Of a stretch of 64,000 nucleotides of DNA, positions 13,224 to 23,807 are shown piece after piece. The stretch's first letter is position 1. Every line of letters starts with the position of its first letter. The position numbers and the translations under genes are program-made. The DNA is taken from contig JAIXMO010000032.1 of NCBI GenBank assembly GCA_025677825.1, forward strand, positions 62,001 to 126,000, in the 5' to 3' direction. The stretch is from Helicostylum pulchrum (Eukaryota > Mucoromycota > Mucoromycetes > Mucorales > Mucoraceae). A model generated the notes under the pieces. That model was given only the letters and a program-made list of their open reading frames with translations. It made no database searches and had not been told where the DNA came from.

Positions 13224-13704
13224 TTCTAATTTTTTGAAGATGTGAAAAAGAAGTAAATAAATAGCACAAGTTTATTTTATTTTCGTTTGCATTTATAGGG
13301 CCTTTTTTTTTTTTTTAGGGGTGCATTGCTTTTCCGGCTATCTTTAACTGGAAACCCCATGATGGGGGGGGGGAATAAAGACGAATTAAATATTAAGCAT
13401 ACCGAAATTTGGCATCAGCGGACCAGGTTAAAATAAATACACGTTATGATTGATAGTGATGATCCTACTTTATGTTTCATTGTTAAATCTACAAAGTAGT
13501 AGCTGCGACTTGTTCGATCGGACGACCAACATTTACCAAAGCAAAATAGTTACACAATATATTTGATTTTTACCTACCAAAAAAAAAAGACATTCCTTTC
13601 ATAAAGAGCTTACATTCCCCACGCACTAGAAAATTAGAATGGACAATAATAACGTAAATAAAGCTCTTTAGCCTTTTCAAAAATAATCAAATAAAGCGTG
13701 TTGT

Positions 13705-13732
13705 CTAACTAACTAACTAACTAACTAACTAA
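13705..13732. repeat. (CTAA)7 microsatellite
   Basis: Seven consecutive CTAA units in non-coding DNA upstream of both flanking genes. Confidence 0.95.
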
Positions 13733-14629
13733 AGTTTTTTTTTCTTTTTTTCTGTAACTTTTTTAATTTAAGCACAAACAGATCACTTTTCCATGTTACA
13801 CGGGCAATTACGTTTACCTTCTACATTTGGTACATGACAAACGCTAATGTTTATCATAAACGGTAGCTGTCGTAATACATGGTACCAATAGAAGGAATGT
13901 TACGTTAGTAAAACACGAACCATAATTTTTATTTTCGGCAAGGCAAAATGTAGCGGCCTCGGGTCCAAAAAGTCCATTCTGTCCAGGGTCGCTGTTTGTT
14001 TAATTTTTTAGTCAGTCCATGGGAGACACAAGATAATAGTCAAACCCCAAAGATCTTCAAGGTTACACTGGAAGACAAACCAAAAAATAATATAAAAAAT
14101 TGTGGTTCTTTATACAAATACTCTATGAACGTAACATTTCTTTTTTATAGAAAGATAGAAATTGTATTTACCACTAAAGTTTAACTATTTATTCAAAAAT
14201 CTATTATTGGTTACTAATCATTTATCAACTCATCAATCATATTTAATATGCCGTTAATACATTTTAACGAAGCATCTAATAGAGTTAAAATAGGAGTGTT
14301 TACGATAAGTAGGTGTATTTCGATATTAAATACTTTTATAATAATTTGCCGTATAAAACCTTCTATTCGAAACATAAATATACTTATTTGGGTAAAAAAA
14401 AGGGTGTCGGCAGCTCAGATCCTTACATTATGCGCAAAACTGACACTTGTATACATATTTTTTCTGCGGTAGCAGTGTAATACACAACCAAAAATTTTGT
14501 ATTGTAGTTTGAACGGGCGTTTTTTTTTCTACTGTGTTTATAGGGTATAGGGTTAGAGTAAGGTAAAGGGGTTTGTGTTACCTTGACCCTGTATCTGGTG
14601 ACTGTTATCATCAGATTAAAATATTTTCG

Positions 14630-14638
14630 TTATCAGAT
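14630..14638 (-). promoter_or_regulatory. GATA-factor site, iron-type consensus (ATCWGATAA)
   Basis: TTATCAGAT on the + strand is a perfect complement of ATCTGATAA, the consensus bound by iron-regulatory GATA repressors of the SreA/Fep1/Urbs1 family in other fungi. It lies 89 bases before the AIF-like ATG at 14727. A looser TTATCATCAGAT lies just upstream (14605-14616). Binding is inference. Confidence 0.45.
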
Positions 14639-14726
14639 TTTTTTAATCTGTTTTTTCTTTGTTCTTTTTTATTCTGTTTATCCTTTTTTTTTCGAGAAAA
14701 AAACTATATATATACATAACAGTATA

Positions 14727-16173
14727 ATGGTCTCCACTAACTCAACACAACGTAAAAATATTGTATTCATTGGAGCATCCTGTGCAGGTAAATATCTTAT
14801 ATGAACAAGATACACTAATTCAGTTATTAAAAAAAAAACCTTCTTTCTATCCTTTAGCCATGGGTGCTTCTCTTGCCTGGTGTGAAAACCATGACGAAAA
14901 CTATAGGTTTATTTTAATTGAAGAAAAGACTCACTTCAACCACGTTTTTGCTTTCCCCCGTGCTTCTGTTGTTTCCGGTTTTGAAAAAGAACTTTTCGTG
15001 CCTTATCATAATATGTTTGGCGGTGATGATACTATTGGTAAAGTCGTTCAAGCTCGCGCCACAAGTATCCATAAAAACTATGTTGAAATCGATAGAGAGA
15101 TCGAGGAATTTGGAACAAAGATTGAGTATGCCTACCTTGTATACTGTGCTGGTACAAGAATCCCTGCTCCTGGTCGTTTCACCGTTGACTCAAAGGCTGA
15201 ATGTATTGAAGCTCTTCAAAAGTACCAAGAAGTCATTCGTGAATCCGAAAGTCCTGTTATTATTGGTGCTGGCGCTGTTGGTTTAGGTACTTTTTTTTTT
15301 TCAAAAACTTTTTACTAAGCAAATACTAATAACTTACAATAGAACTTGCTGCCGAAATCAAAGAACATTATCCTGAAAAGAAGGTTACGTTATTACATTC
15401 ACGTAACAGATACTTGCCTAGATACAAAGTCAGTATGGATGTTATGATCTATAACATTCTCAAGAAGACTGGTGTCAAGCAAGTGTTGGGTGATCGTGTT
15501 ATTTTACCTGCTGGAGGATTTCCTTTAGAAGTCAAGCCTATTGAGATTCATACTAAGGGCGGAAAAGTTATCCACGGAGATCTCGCGGTAAGTGCAGAAA
15601 AAAAAAAGATCACTTGAGAGTACATATCTAATCAGATGACATTTTTTAGATCATGTGTATTGGTATGACACCTAATAGCGCATTACTAGGATCTTTCTCG
15701 CCAGATACCATCAGTAAAGAATCTGGTTTTGTCAAGGTGAAGCCTACCATGCAAATTCAAGATGAAAGATTCCCAAATATATTTGCTATTGGTGATGTCA
15801 TTGAACACACTGATGTTAAAACTGGACATTTTGCCTGGATGCAAGGTCTCGCTGCTTTAGAAAATATCAGAAAGATGATTGATGGCGCAGCTCAAGAAGA
15901 TTTGGCTCCTTATAAGAGTAAAGATGTTGCGCTTATTAAGGTTATTTTGGGAAAGGTAAAGAGATAAAAATAATGATTATTATAACAGTAGGGAAATTAA
16001 CTAATATTATTTTATTTTTATAGAAAGAGGCCGTTATGCAAACACACGTACTTGGTCCTTTAGCAACCTTTGGTTCTTGGATTAGTGGTCGCTCTATTCC
16101 CGAAAATGTGTACGCCTCTTCTTCTTGGGGTTGGTTAAAGACTCCTCTTGATGAAGAGCATACCAATTTGTAA
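14727..16173 (+). CDS. FAD-dependent pyridine nucleotide-disulphide oxidoreductase, AIFM2/FSP1-like
   Basis: Exons 14727-14787, 14858-15286, 15343-15587, 15650-15955 and 16024-16173 join to 396 aa. An N-terminal FAD-binding loop (NIVFIGASCAGAMGASLAW) is split by intron 1. The second dinucleotide loop VIIGAGAVGLELAAEI (GxGxxGxE) fits NAD(P)H binding. The FAD-phosphate signature FPNIFAIGDV comes near the C terminus. Length and order match the fungal AIF-like/FSP1 group (apoptosis-inducing factor homologues, type II NAD(P)H dehydrogenase fold). They pass electrons from NAD(P)H to quinones or oxygen. No mitochondrial presequence is evident, so a cytosolic or membrane-surface location is likely (inference). 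An ATCTGATAA element lies 89 bases upstream. Confidence 0.82.
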
Positions 16174-16419
16174 ATTATCCTTTTTCTTTTTCTTTCTTGC
16201 AATATATTTCCTCCCCTCCCCCCCTATTCCCCCTTTTTTTTACGCTAGTTAAAATAGAATCCCCAACTTCATTATTATTTCTTATTTACCATATAATACA
16301 CTACAATGCCTTTATCCATCGCTCTTTTGTAATATTTATCCTTTATTGACAATGGAATCTGCAGAATAATTTGGGCGGTGATCCAACGTTATTCGTGATC
16401 GGGTCACTATTTTTTTTTT

Positions 16420-16428
16420 TTATCAGAT
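16420..16428 (-). promoter_or_regulatory. GATA-factor site, iron-type consensus
   Basis: Perfect TTATCAGAT following a T-run, about 250 bases downstream of the AIF-like stop codon. It is not upstream of any recognised gene, so relevance is uncertain. Confidence 0.25.
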
Positions 16429-16849
16429 CTAAATTTCAATCCAATTTGAATTTTACGGGGATACAAAGATTCTGATTAATTGTTTGTAATTTTCGTGTTA
16501 GAATATGAATTTTACGAGTACAAAAAAAGTATTTTATATTACAGTACTCACGGTGTCATGATTAGAGTATGTTGGACACAGAGGTGTGTTGAATACCATT
16601 AATCCCACAAATACGAATATAAGTTTTAGATGTAACTATACTAACTTTTATTTCAAATCTACTTTTTTAAGTATATACATCCCTAAATGGTTCTCAAAAT
16701 ACTTTATCAGAATATAAACGATCGTTTACAGCAACACAGTACACATTTTAAACACAATATTCGTTTTTCCACCAGGTAAAACATACAAGTAACTAGATGG
16801 ATGGCACATGAATCAAGAAATTTTTAAATAATAAATGCTCAAACATAAA

Positions 16850-16930
16850 ATGTCAGAAGGTATTATCGCTGGCGTAGCAGTGGGATTGGAGTTTGGGAAC
16901 TCCATTTCTTGCGTCCAAAGTGTGTCCGCT
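16850..16930 (+). pseudogene. Possible 5' fragment of an Ssz1/Hsp70-like gene
   Basis: An ATG opens a frame reading MSEGIIAGVAVGLEFGNSIS. This resembles the N-terminal phosphate-binding segment of Hsp70-family proteins (xGIDxGNxxS), closest in feel to the atypical Ssz1 group. The similarity fades after about 25 residues and the frame closes at 16974. A captured or decayed fragment is possible, and chance similarity cannot be excluded. Confidence 0.22.
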
Positions 16931-17810
16931 TCAGTGTCTCTTTGCTCGGGGTCTCTTATTAATAGATGCTAGCGTCAATTAGGCAATTTTTAGTCTTATA
17001 TTATAAACCTATACATCCTTAGCAATTTTAAATTTGCAAAATGATTAGGGGCTGGTATAGATCCAACATATTAAAACGTTATGAAGGTCAGGTGAGCCGT
17101 AAGCACTGTATATATATATACTTTGTATTATCAAGATCTTTTATATATGTAAGTACAGCAAAATCTTGCTCTCAGAATGCGATGGCGCAATATATAGGTC
17201 CCCGCATTTTAAATATCCTGCTATATAAAAAAAACGTATTCTTACTCTTTAGTCATTCTAGAAGGAGGAGTTTCAGGCCTGCGCCTCTTGGGTAACCATA
17301 TCAGAATCAAGGATAGTTCCAGTCAGTTGAGTACATACTAACCTGTGAAATCAGTAAAAATGGCGAACAAAGGGAGTGTGAATAGTGCCAAAAAAAAACC
17401 CAGATGTCGCGCTAGTAAAAAACGACAAGTGTAACAAAGTTGAGACCAAGGTATTTGCACTACTGTAACAATAAGTACATGGTGATATTTGCCATATATA
17501 TACTATATGCAAACCAAAAATATCTATATTACTTTCATTTCCGATTCGTGCGCGCTTGTTTAATGCCTTTTACTAATCTAATTCCCAGTAAACCGTTTAA
17601 CATGTTACAAACAATGACTCACATACTAAAATAAATATTTTCTTAGGTTTCAAAAGCGTTCGAAAGAATTATTATATTTATTAGTATTAAATTTTATTAT
17701 TAATATTATATTATTAGTACAAGTGGAATTATGTGGTTTTTGGGGGGGGGGGGTGTGTTATTATTATATAAGTATTTTTTGTGTATGTATGCTATAAAAA
17801 ATTGTAGTTA

Positions 17811-19897
17811 TTAAGGTTGCTTATGAGTACTTGAATCATCTTCTAAACGTTCGTTTGTTTCATCGACATGGGTTGGTGCATCGCCATGACTTTCTTCTTC
17901 AGATAATCCAAATGGTTTCATTCTCAAAAAGAAACCAAACGCAATAACCGAAAGACAAAGACCAACGATAGATAAAATTCTTTGAACGTTACCGTAGGCA
18001 ATAACAACGCCGGCATGTTGAACTTCAGGAAGGTTCTTGATATAATTAATATCACCTAGAATTGAAATAGGATCGTATTCTCCAGGAACATGATCTGCGA
18101 GTTGTCCAGGTAAAAGAGCGTTCCAGATAGCTCCTGCAATTGAACCACCAACACTAGTAGCAATAGTACCACCGACTTGTACCAAAGCAGTAACAATAGC
18201 AAGATCTAATTAATAATATAAAAAAATTAGCAAGTTAACTAAAAAAAGAAGATATTTTTCTTTTTCTTTTTTACCTGCGTGAGGAACAGAACTTTGAACA
18301 GCAACGAGAACTGGAACATAAATCATACCGGAACCGAAACCAGCAATGATTTGAGTAATGATGACAAAAGCCTTGGGAGAAGAAGGATGACGGGAAGGAA
18401 TCATAAGACCCATACCAAGAATATAAAGACATATGCCACCAAAGACAATAGGTCTATATACCTTGAATCGTTTCATCAAGAAACCAGCAGCAAGTTGAGA
18501 AATTAAGAAAGTGGCGTGGTAACCATAATCAATATAGACAGATTCAAGATTGGAAACTTTACGAGTGATTTGAAGATAGGTCATAAAGTAAGTCCAATTC
18601 GTAGCACGAATGGTACTGATAGCAGCACAAGTCATAACACCAGCCATAGGGGTAGGACTGTCCCAATCACCAAGGGGAATAACAGGATGTTCAGCTACCT
18701 TCCATTCATAAACACAGAACAAAATAGCACAAATAAATCCAGCAACGAGACATCCAATAGTACGAGGAGTATTCCATCCGCCCCAACGAGAGGGTCCAAG
18801 AACAAGAGGAAGTAAGATCATACAAAGTGCACCAACAAATAAGATACTACCTATGGCATCAATTTCGTTACAAACATATTTAAATCTTTCCAAAAATGAT
18901 TTTTCCTTGTATTGAGTTTTATCACGACGAGGTAAAAGTCCTGATTTCTTGACTGTTTTCTCAATACGGTATAAGCCAAACAAGAGTGGAATCGAAGCTC
19001 CACCAACGCAGAATGGAATCATAGAATAACACCATCTCCAAGAGCCATGAGAAACAATAGCATCACCAACAATAGGTGCTACCCAAAGGTTAATCATGGC
19101 TGGGAAATCGTAAAATGCTTGAAAGATACCACGATTGACAGAAGAAGTGATATCTAATAACGTAAAAAAAAAATTAGTCTATCTATGCGTAATAAAATTT
19201 TTAGGTATAAATGTTTACCTGCAATAAGAACATGACCAAGAACACTAACGCCAGAGATACCAAAGGCATAAATAACTTGACCACCCTAATAGTTAAGTAA
19301 AAAAAAATAAAAAAAAATAAGTTATTATTGTTTAGGTTATAAATATCAAAGATATAAAATTACAATGAGTGTATCCATGGTAGGGGCAACAGCTTGAATG
19401 ATTCCAGAGATAACATAGAAAAAGATGGCGATTGAAAAAGCTTCAGTTCTACCGATCATATCAGAGAACTTTGCATACATTGGTAATAAAACAGTTTGAA
19501 CGATATAAAGAACAACACTGATAAGAGAGGAGATATTGAGAGAGTTAAAGTAACTAGCAACAGCAACAGATGCCGAGTAAACAACGTTGCCTTCCCAATT
19601 CTTTGCCCATGCAACCAAGATAATACTATTATTTTTTTTTTAAAAAAAAAAACGTTTAGTTACGTTTATAGGTAATGTAAATTTATATATATATATATAT
19701 TACCCTGTAATAACAAGAATTTTATCCCATTTTTTACCAAGTCGTTTCATTAAAACCACTTTTTGAACACCATAAAACTCATTACTCAAGTCTCGATTTT
19801 CTTCAGCAGATACAGTGCCGTAACCAGGTTCATGAGTATCCATATAAGTTAAAGAATGAGGACCGTTTTGTTCCTCTCGTAATGAAGGGACTCCCAT
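17811..19897 (-). CDS. Siderophore-iron transporter of the major facilitator superfamily (SIT family)
   Basis: Exons 19704-19897, 19364-19625, 19219-19285, 18275-19153 and 17811-18205 join in frame to 598 aa, the usual size of 14-TM fungal SIT/ARN transporters. Family features: a charged N-terminal tail, the first helix IILVAWAKNWEGNVVYS, the MFS loop KFSDMIGRTEAF (D-x-x-G-R-T), and an extended loop near the C terminus (HVPGEYDPISILGDINYIK) typical of SITs. Proteins of this group import ferric siderophores with protons across the plasma membrane. Whether the substrate is a native or borrowed siderophore cannot be read. A perfect ATCTGATAA element lies 158 bases upstream of the ATG, with a near match at 19991-19999. 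This fits iron-repressed expression (inference). Confidence 0.88.
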
Positions 19898-20456
19898 ATT
19901 TAATTTCTCAAAAAATAAAAATTGAAGTGAATGAAAAAAAAAGGAGTAATAGTCGGTTAATTTATACTTTTAAAAAAACTCATGATCTTCATATCAGATC
20001 TAAAAAAAAAAGGATTCCGGAATTTCTATTGTAGTAGGTTGTGCTACAGTTTTTTTATCAGATTCTCATTTTAGTTGCACAAGTTTTTTTTTTTTTTGTA
20101 AAAAAAAAAAGATACTTTTTCCTATTTGACAGTTATTTAGTTACTTTTGCATCTTGATACAAAAAGAACCTTTTGTAGCAAGTTCAAAATATCGTTCTCC
20201 ACTGTTCTAACTGTTTATACAATCATGAAACAGAAAAAAGGTTGGTACATAAAAAAAATGACCTCAGAATTCTGTATATGAATAAAATCACAAGTAATAT
20301 ACACCGTGTTTTGAGTTTATATTCGGACTTTTTTTTTTTTTGTGGAATTTTATTTTGGACGTTTTATTTTTATTTTGGATATCGAAATTATGGTGCGGAG
20401 CAGTCCCTGCACCCCCGATTCTGTAAAAAGAGGTCGACCACCTACAATGTGAGTAT
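19898..20456. other. Upstream region of the siderophore transporter
   Basis: Non-coding, with long A and T runs and two GATA-type motifs (19991-19999 near match, 20055-20063 perfect). No gene is supported; frames at 20242-20478 are low complexity. Confidence 0.4.
20055..20063 (-). promoter_or_regulatory. GATA-factor site in siderophore-transporter promoter
   Basis: TTATCAGAT on the + strand reads ATCTGATAA on the strand of the transporter gene, 158 bases before its ATG. This is the 9-base consensus of fungal iron-responsive GATA repressors. A one-mismatch copy (ATATCAGAT) lies at 19991-19999, closer to the start. Confidence 0.55.
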
Positions 20457-21570
20457 CTACACTGTTTCAAGCTCATGAGCGTATTTAACTTCCAGAATTA
20501 TATTAAGCTTGGTATAGTTTGAGTACACCAATCGCCTCAAAGATAAGACGGCCACCAATACACGAGCAAATGATGCCGCGTAAATTTCGTCTTTGGGCAC
20601 TGCAAAGCTACCTTTCCTGTATGTGACTAAGTGATCTTTTTGAAATGGATCGCGTAACATATACTGTGAGCTTCGATCCTTGCCATTGACATGTGATAAC
20701 TTCAATCTGTTTCATAAGTTCCACACTTCGAAGGCGGCCAGCCCATTTCCTTAACATAGCTTTTTGTTACGCTTTTACCTTTTTTTTTTCATATCACTTT
20801 TCACGACTTTTAAGCCGGGGGGTTTTTATTCTGCCGAGAGAGGTAGTCATTACCTTCACTAACATTTCTTAGAATAAAATCTACATATTGATTTATCAAC
20901 ATCTTCAAATTCTTTGGTAATATTGGAGTAGCAGTCTGCTCTTTTTTTGAAATGAATTTGTCGTTGTATATAAATGAGTTGTCGAAAACATGGGTGCGGA
21001 ACCACGATTTGTTGCTGATCTGTTTTCAATAAAAGACGTGAAGACCAAAGTTCTGCTGCTGTAGAAAATGTGATATTTAACCATGTAAATATCAAAAAAA
21101 GAAAAAATAAAAAAGAACAGGAATATTATCAGACTGAAAGAAGTTGTTGTAAAATCATTCTTTCAGCAGGAGTCATATTTTTAAGGTTGTCAATGGGTGC
21201 GGCTTGGCTGGCTTGTTGACCTTGTTGGGCTCTATTTATAACAGCTTCATTCAAAAACTGGCGTGTATGACTAGCCACGTTAAACAACTTCTTAATTGGC
21301 GTTGAGGTACAGATTTTATGAATAGACTGCTGCAATTGGCGCTTCGATCCTTGTATCTGTTTTGAATGCTCGTAGGGCCTTTCTTTTCAGGATCTCATTT
21401 CTACAGCTTGGGAGATTTGAGGCGATCCTATCATTTCTGAGGAAACCAAAGTTCTTGAGGCACGCAGCAGATTAAAGAAATGAGGCTTTTTTTCATAGTA
21501 GCCGTTTTTGCGCCGATACAACCATACCACAGGGAAAAGTTTCTTTTTGAAGGTTGAACACATAATTATA
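20457..21570 (-). pseudogene. Cluster of decayed minus-strand coding relics
   Basis: Three segments on the minus strand look protein-like but carry frameshifts or stops. At 20457-20755 two frames complement each other: LRKWAGRLRSVELMKQIEV passes into DHLVTYRKGSFAVPKDEIY. At 20859-21095 there is a Gln/Lys-rich piece. At 21129-21570, MCSTFKKKLFPVVWLYRRK runs to LLRASRTLVSSEMIG, then after one stop to HIKICT-like sequence ending LKNMTPAERMILQQLLSV. I do not recognise the families. Decayed multicopy or mobile-element genes are the simplest reading. Confidence 0.35.
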
Positions 21571-21950
21571 TAAGAGATACTTGCTCAAGTATGAATTCAC
21601 AGATAAAAAGGAAAAAAAAAAAGACAAATAAATAGTAAATTTAATCACGAATCTATTTTATCATACTTTTTTTTTCACGTACTTACGTACTCGTGTTTAT
21701 ACGTCAACGAAAAATTAGTTTTTATTATATGCGACAAACCAGTTTTACTATCGTTTAAGATAACTGTAATGAAAAAGGGATTGCTCCCCATAAGCCCCTT
21801 TATGTATACTGTACTTTGACGAAATTAATGCGAATAAACGCTGTACTTTTGATATGTCAGTCTAACCAAATTGGTTTTTGTAGACACAACCGACAAACTC
21901 TTGTGTATTTTATTTTATTACGCAGACTAATACTTGAGAAAAACTTGATG

Positions 21951-21959
21951 ATCTGATAA
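21951..21959 (+). promoter_or_regulatory. GATA-type motif ATCTGATAA
   Basis: Perfect 9-base match in non-coding DNA. No nearby gene reads rightward from it, so a role is uncertain. It is recorded as part of the local cluster of such sites. Confidence 0.25.
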
Positions 21960-22297
21960 ACTATTGGTACGTGTCGAATCTAAACTCAAAACACTGTATT
22001 CTTCTCTTTAAAGGTAATTACTAATTACGATAAAAATTCATACTCATTAAACTAGCTTTACTTGGTGACACAGCAGATTGTTTTTTTTAAAATGCATCAC
22101 CCCACAAGCAGAGATGAGGGGGGAGTATAAAACGTTTTGATACAAATTTTAATAAGCTGATTTTTTTTTGTAATACAACAATCACGATTACGATTAGTAT
22201 AAAAGATTCCCGATATTTCGGGTATGACCTGTTAAAAACGACAGGCGATTTAAGCCGACCACATAAAAAAGTAGACATTTTAAAGCTCCCATTAAAA

Positions 22298-22306
22298 ATC
22301 TGATAA
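22298..22306 (+). promoter_or_regulatory. GATA-type motif ATCTGATAA
   Basis: Perfect 9-base match just past the 3' end of the DUF2470 gene. Its role is unknown. Confidence 0.25.
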
Positions 22307-22337
22307 CAAGCAATTGCTGCAAAAAAAAGTTTTTTTT

Positions 22338-23249
22338 TTAATTCTTTCCGTGTTTCAATAATTTACTCATTGAAGCCGTGCCATACAAAGTAGTACTTAA
22401 AGTCCATTTCAATACATTGATAGGACTATACCACTTTCTCTTTAAACAGATACCTAAAGCAACCGACCCTTCTAGCAAATGAGCGATACACGCCCATTTA
22501 AAAACCGACATAAAGACACCTTGCGTAATATAATTACGAAACTGTAATACAGCCGAAGGCAAAAGTCTCGATAGGAATGCATCGGATGAGTAACTTAATA
22601 AACTAGTGAGTCCCATACCCACTATTATAGACGTTTGCCAGAATTGGTCCGCAGGATAAAATACATCAAGGTCACGGCCACGACCATTTGAATCAAATAT
22701 GTCACCGATAGCTGCATTAGCAATAGCGGCGGATGATTCAGCGTCCTTATCTTCTTGTAGACTTTCAATTTCTGCCTTTTGAGCATCTTCAATCTCGGCT
22801 GCTTTCATCATGGCTTTAAAAGGAGGAGGGCCATTAAGTGAACTAGGCTAATGTGGGGGGGGGGGGGTTTAGTATACATCTCATTTGTTGTTGTTTTACG
22901 TACCATACCAAGTGCTTCTTCAGCTTCCTTGGCCATATCTTCCAATACCGGACGTAAATCTTCACGCTTTGTAACTGGAGCATTATACTCGATAAAGGTT
23001 TCGTGTTCATCACCATCTTGAGTTTTATATGTCACAAGGAAGCCTTTTGAATTAAGACTTTTAAAAGTAGCACTTACAGCATCAGTCTTTTTGGCAAAGT
23101 ATTTTACGTAAGCTAAATTGGCGCCTATGTATATTACGTGTAAGCATAATTAAAAAGAAGAAAAAAGGGGAGAGCTTACTGTCATGCCCAGACATGTAGG
23201 CAGAAACGGGACCACTAGCAACTGCAACAGGATCAGGTAAAGTAGCCAT
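22338..23249 (-). CDS. DUF2470-domain membrane protein
   Basis: Exons 23180-23249, 22904-23124 and 22338-22847 give 266 aa. The N-terminal 90 residues match the DUF2470 pattern: SGPVSAYMSGHDSANLAYV, then a sheet region ending LVTYKTQDGDEHE. In other proteins this domain accompanies the FMN-split-barrel fold of heme-utilisation proteins (HugZ type), but here no split barrel is present. A charged coiled stretch (KAAEIEDAQKAEIESLQED) leads to three or four hydrophobic segments, so the C half is an integral membrane part. Fungal proteins with this layout are annotated only as DUF2470 or integral membrane proteins. Function unknown. Intron 2 carries a run of 13 C (coding strand) just before its acceptor. 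The gene starts only 58 bases from the stop of its upstream neighbour. Confidence 0.7.
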
Positions 23250-23307
23250 TTGTTTATAACAAAAAGATAAGCAAAAAAAAAAAAAAAAAAAAAAAAAAAC
23301 GAAAAAT

Positions 23308-23685
23308 TTATTTTATCTGTTTTTCAAGCTCTACTAAAAATTCTAAACAAAATGACCTCAGTATTTACTACATGTATCAATTATTTATATATACTTTACT
23401 TGCACTTTTAGCCTTTACTTGTTCGTTATCTTTGGCTAAAAAGAAAAGGTTTGAAGAAGGAACTTGACGTTCATAAAGGGTCTATGGAAGTAAATGTGGT
23501 TAACATACAAAACTTGTTACACGCAAAAAGAAGTACTTTACTGTAGTTGGTTTCAAATGACTTAATTCAGCATTCAGAACTTTTGTTTCTTGAATCTTTA
23601 ATTTTATTTTTAAAAAGGAGATTTTTCTATACATGTATTACTGAAATACCTGCTTATCTAAAAGAGCTTGTTGAAAATCAGCCAT
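23308..23685 (-). CDS. Small coiled-coil protein, prefoldin beta-like
   Basis: Four short exons (23650-23685, 23542-23595, 23400-23481 and 23308-23342) join in frame to 68 aa. The protein is helix - strand segment - helix: a first helix ending IQETKVLNAELSHLKP, a middle TLYERQVPSSNLFFLAK that resembles the prefoldin beta-hairpin region (Y-x-x-V-x-x-x-FFL), and a second helix ending FLVELEKQIK. This is the minimal layout of a prefoldin beta-class subunit, shorter than usual (about 100-120 aa). Alternatives are another small coiled-coil cofactor or a degenerate prefoldin-like protein. It sits tightly between the kinase gene (122 bases upstream) and the DUF2470 gene (58 bases downstream), all on the minus strand. 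Confidence 0.55.
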
Positions 23686-23807
23686 GTTTTTTATATGTAA
23701 AGAAAAGAAAGAAAGGGAATATATAAAAACAGTGGCTGGGCTCTTTTTTTTAAGGAAGAAGTAATTGAAACAGAAGTCCGTTTTTATTTTTATTTATTTT
23801 TTAAAAT

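Larger units (their letters stand above)
13224..14726. other. Intergenic region between divergent CDF and AIF-like genes
   Basis: No gene seen. The stretch holds a G10 run (13364-13373), a CTAA tandem repeat (13705-13732), and GATA-type motifs close to the AIF-like start. Short open frames at 13996 and 14248 lack any support. Confidence 0.4.
16174..17810. other. Intergenic between convergent AIF-like and siderophore-transporter genes
   Basis: 1.6 kb with no intact gene. It contains a GATA-type site at 16420-16428, a possible Hsp70-like fragment at 16850-16930 and a G12 run at 17742-17753. Open frames at 17041 and 17440 (+) show no recognisable motif. Confidence 0.4.
21571..22337. other. Intergenic, GATA-type motifs only
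   Basis: No gene seen. Two perfect ATCTGATAA motifs occur at 21951-21959 and 22298-22306. The second lies about 30 bases beyond the stop of the DUF2470 gene. Confidence 0.4.

Noticed and set aside
18279..18815. Two plus-strand frames within the siderophore transporter
   Set aside because: Antisense shadows of the exon at 18275-19153, whose splice joins and MFS motifs are convincing.
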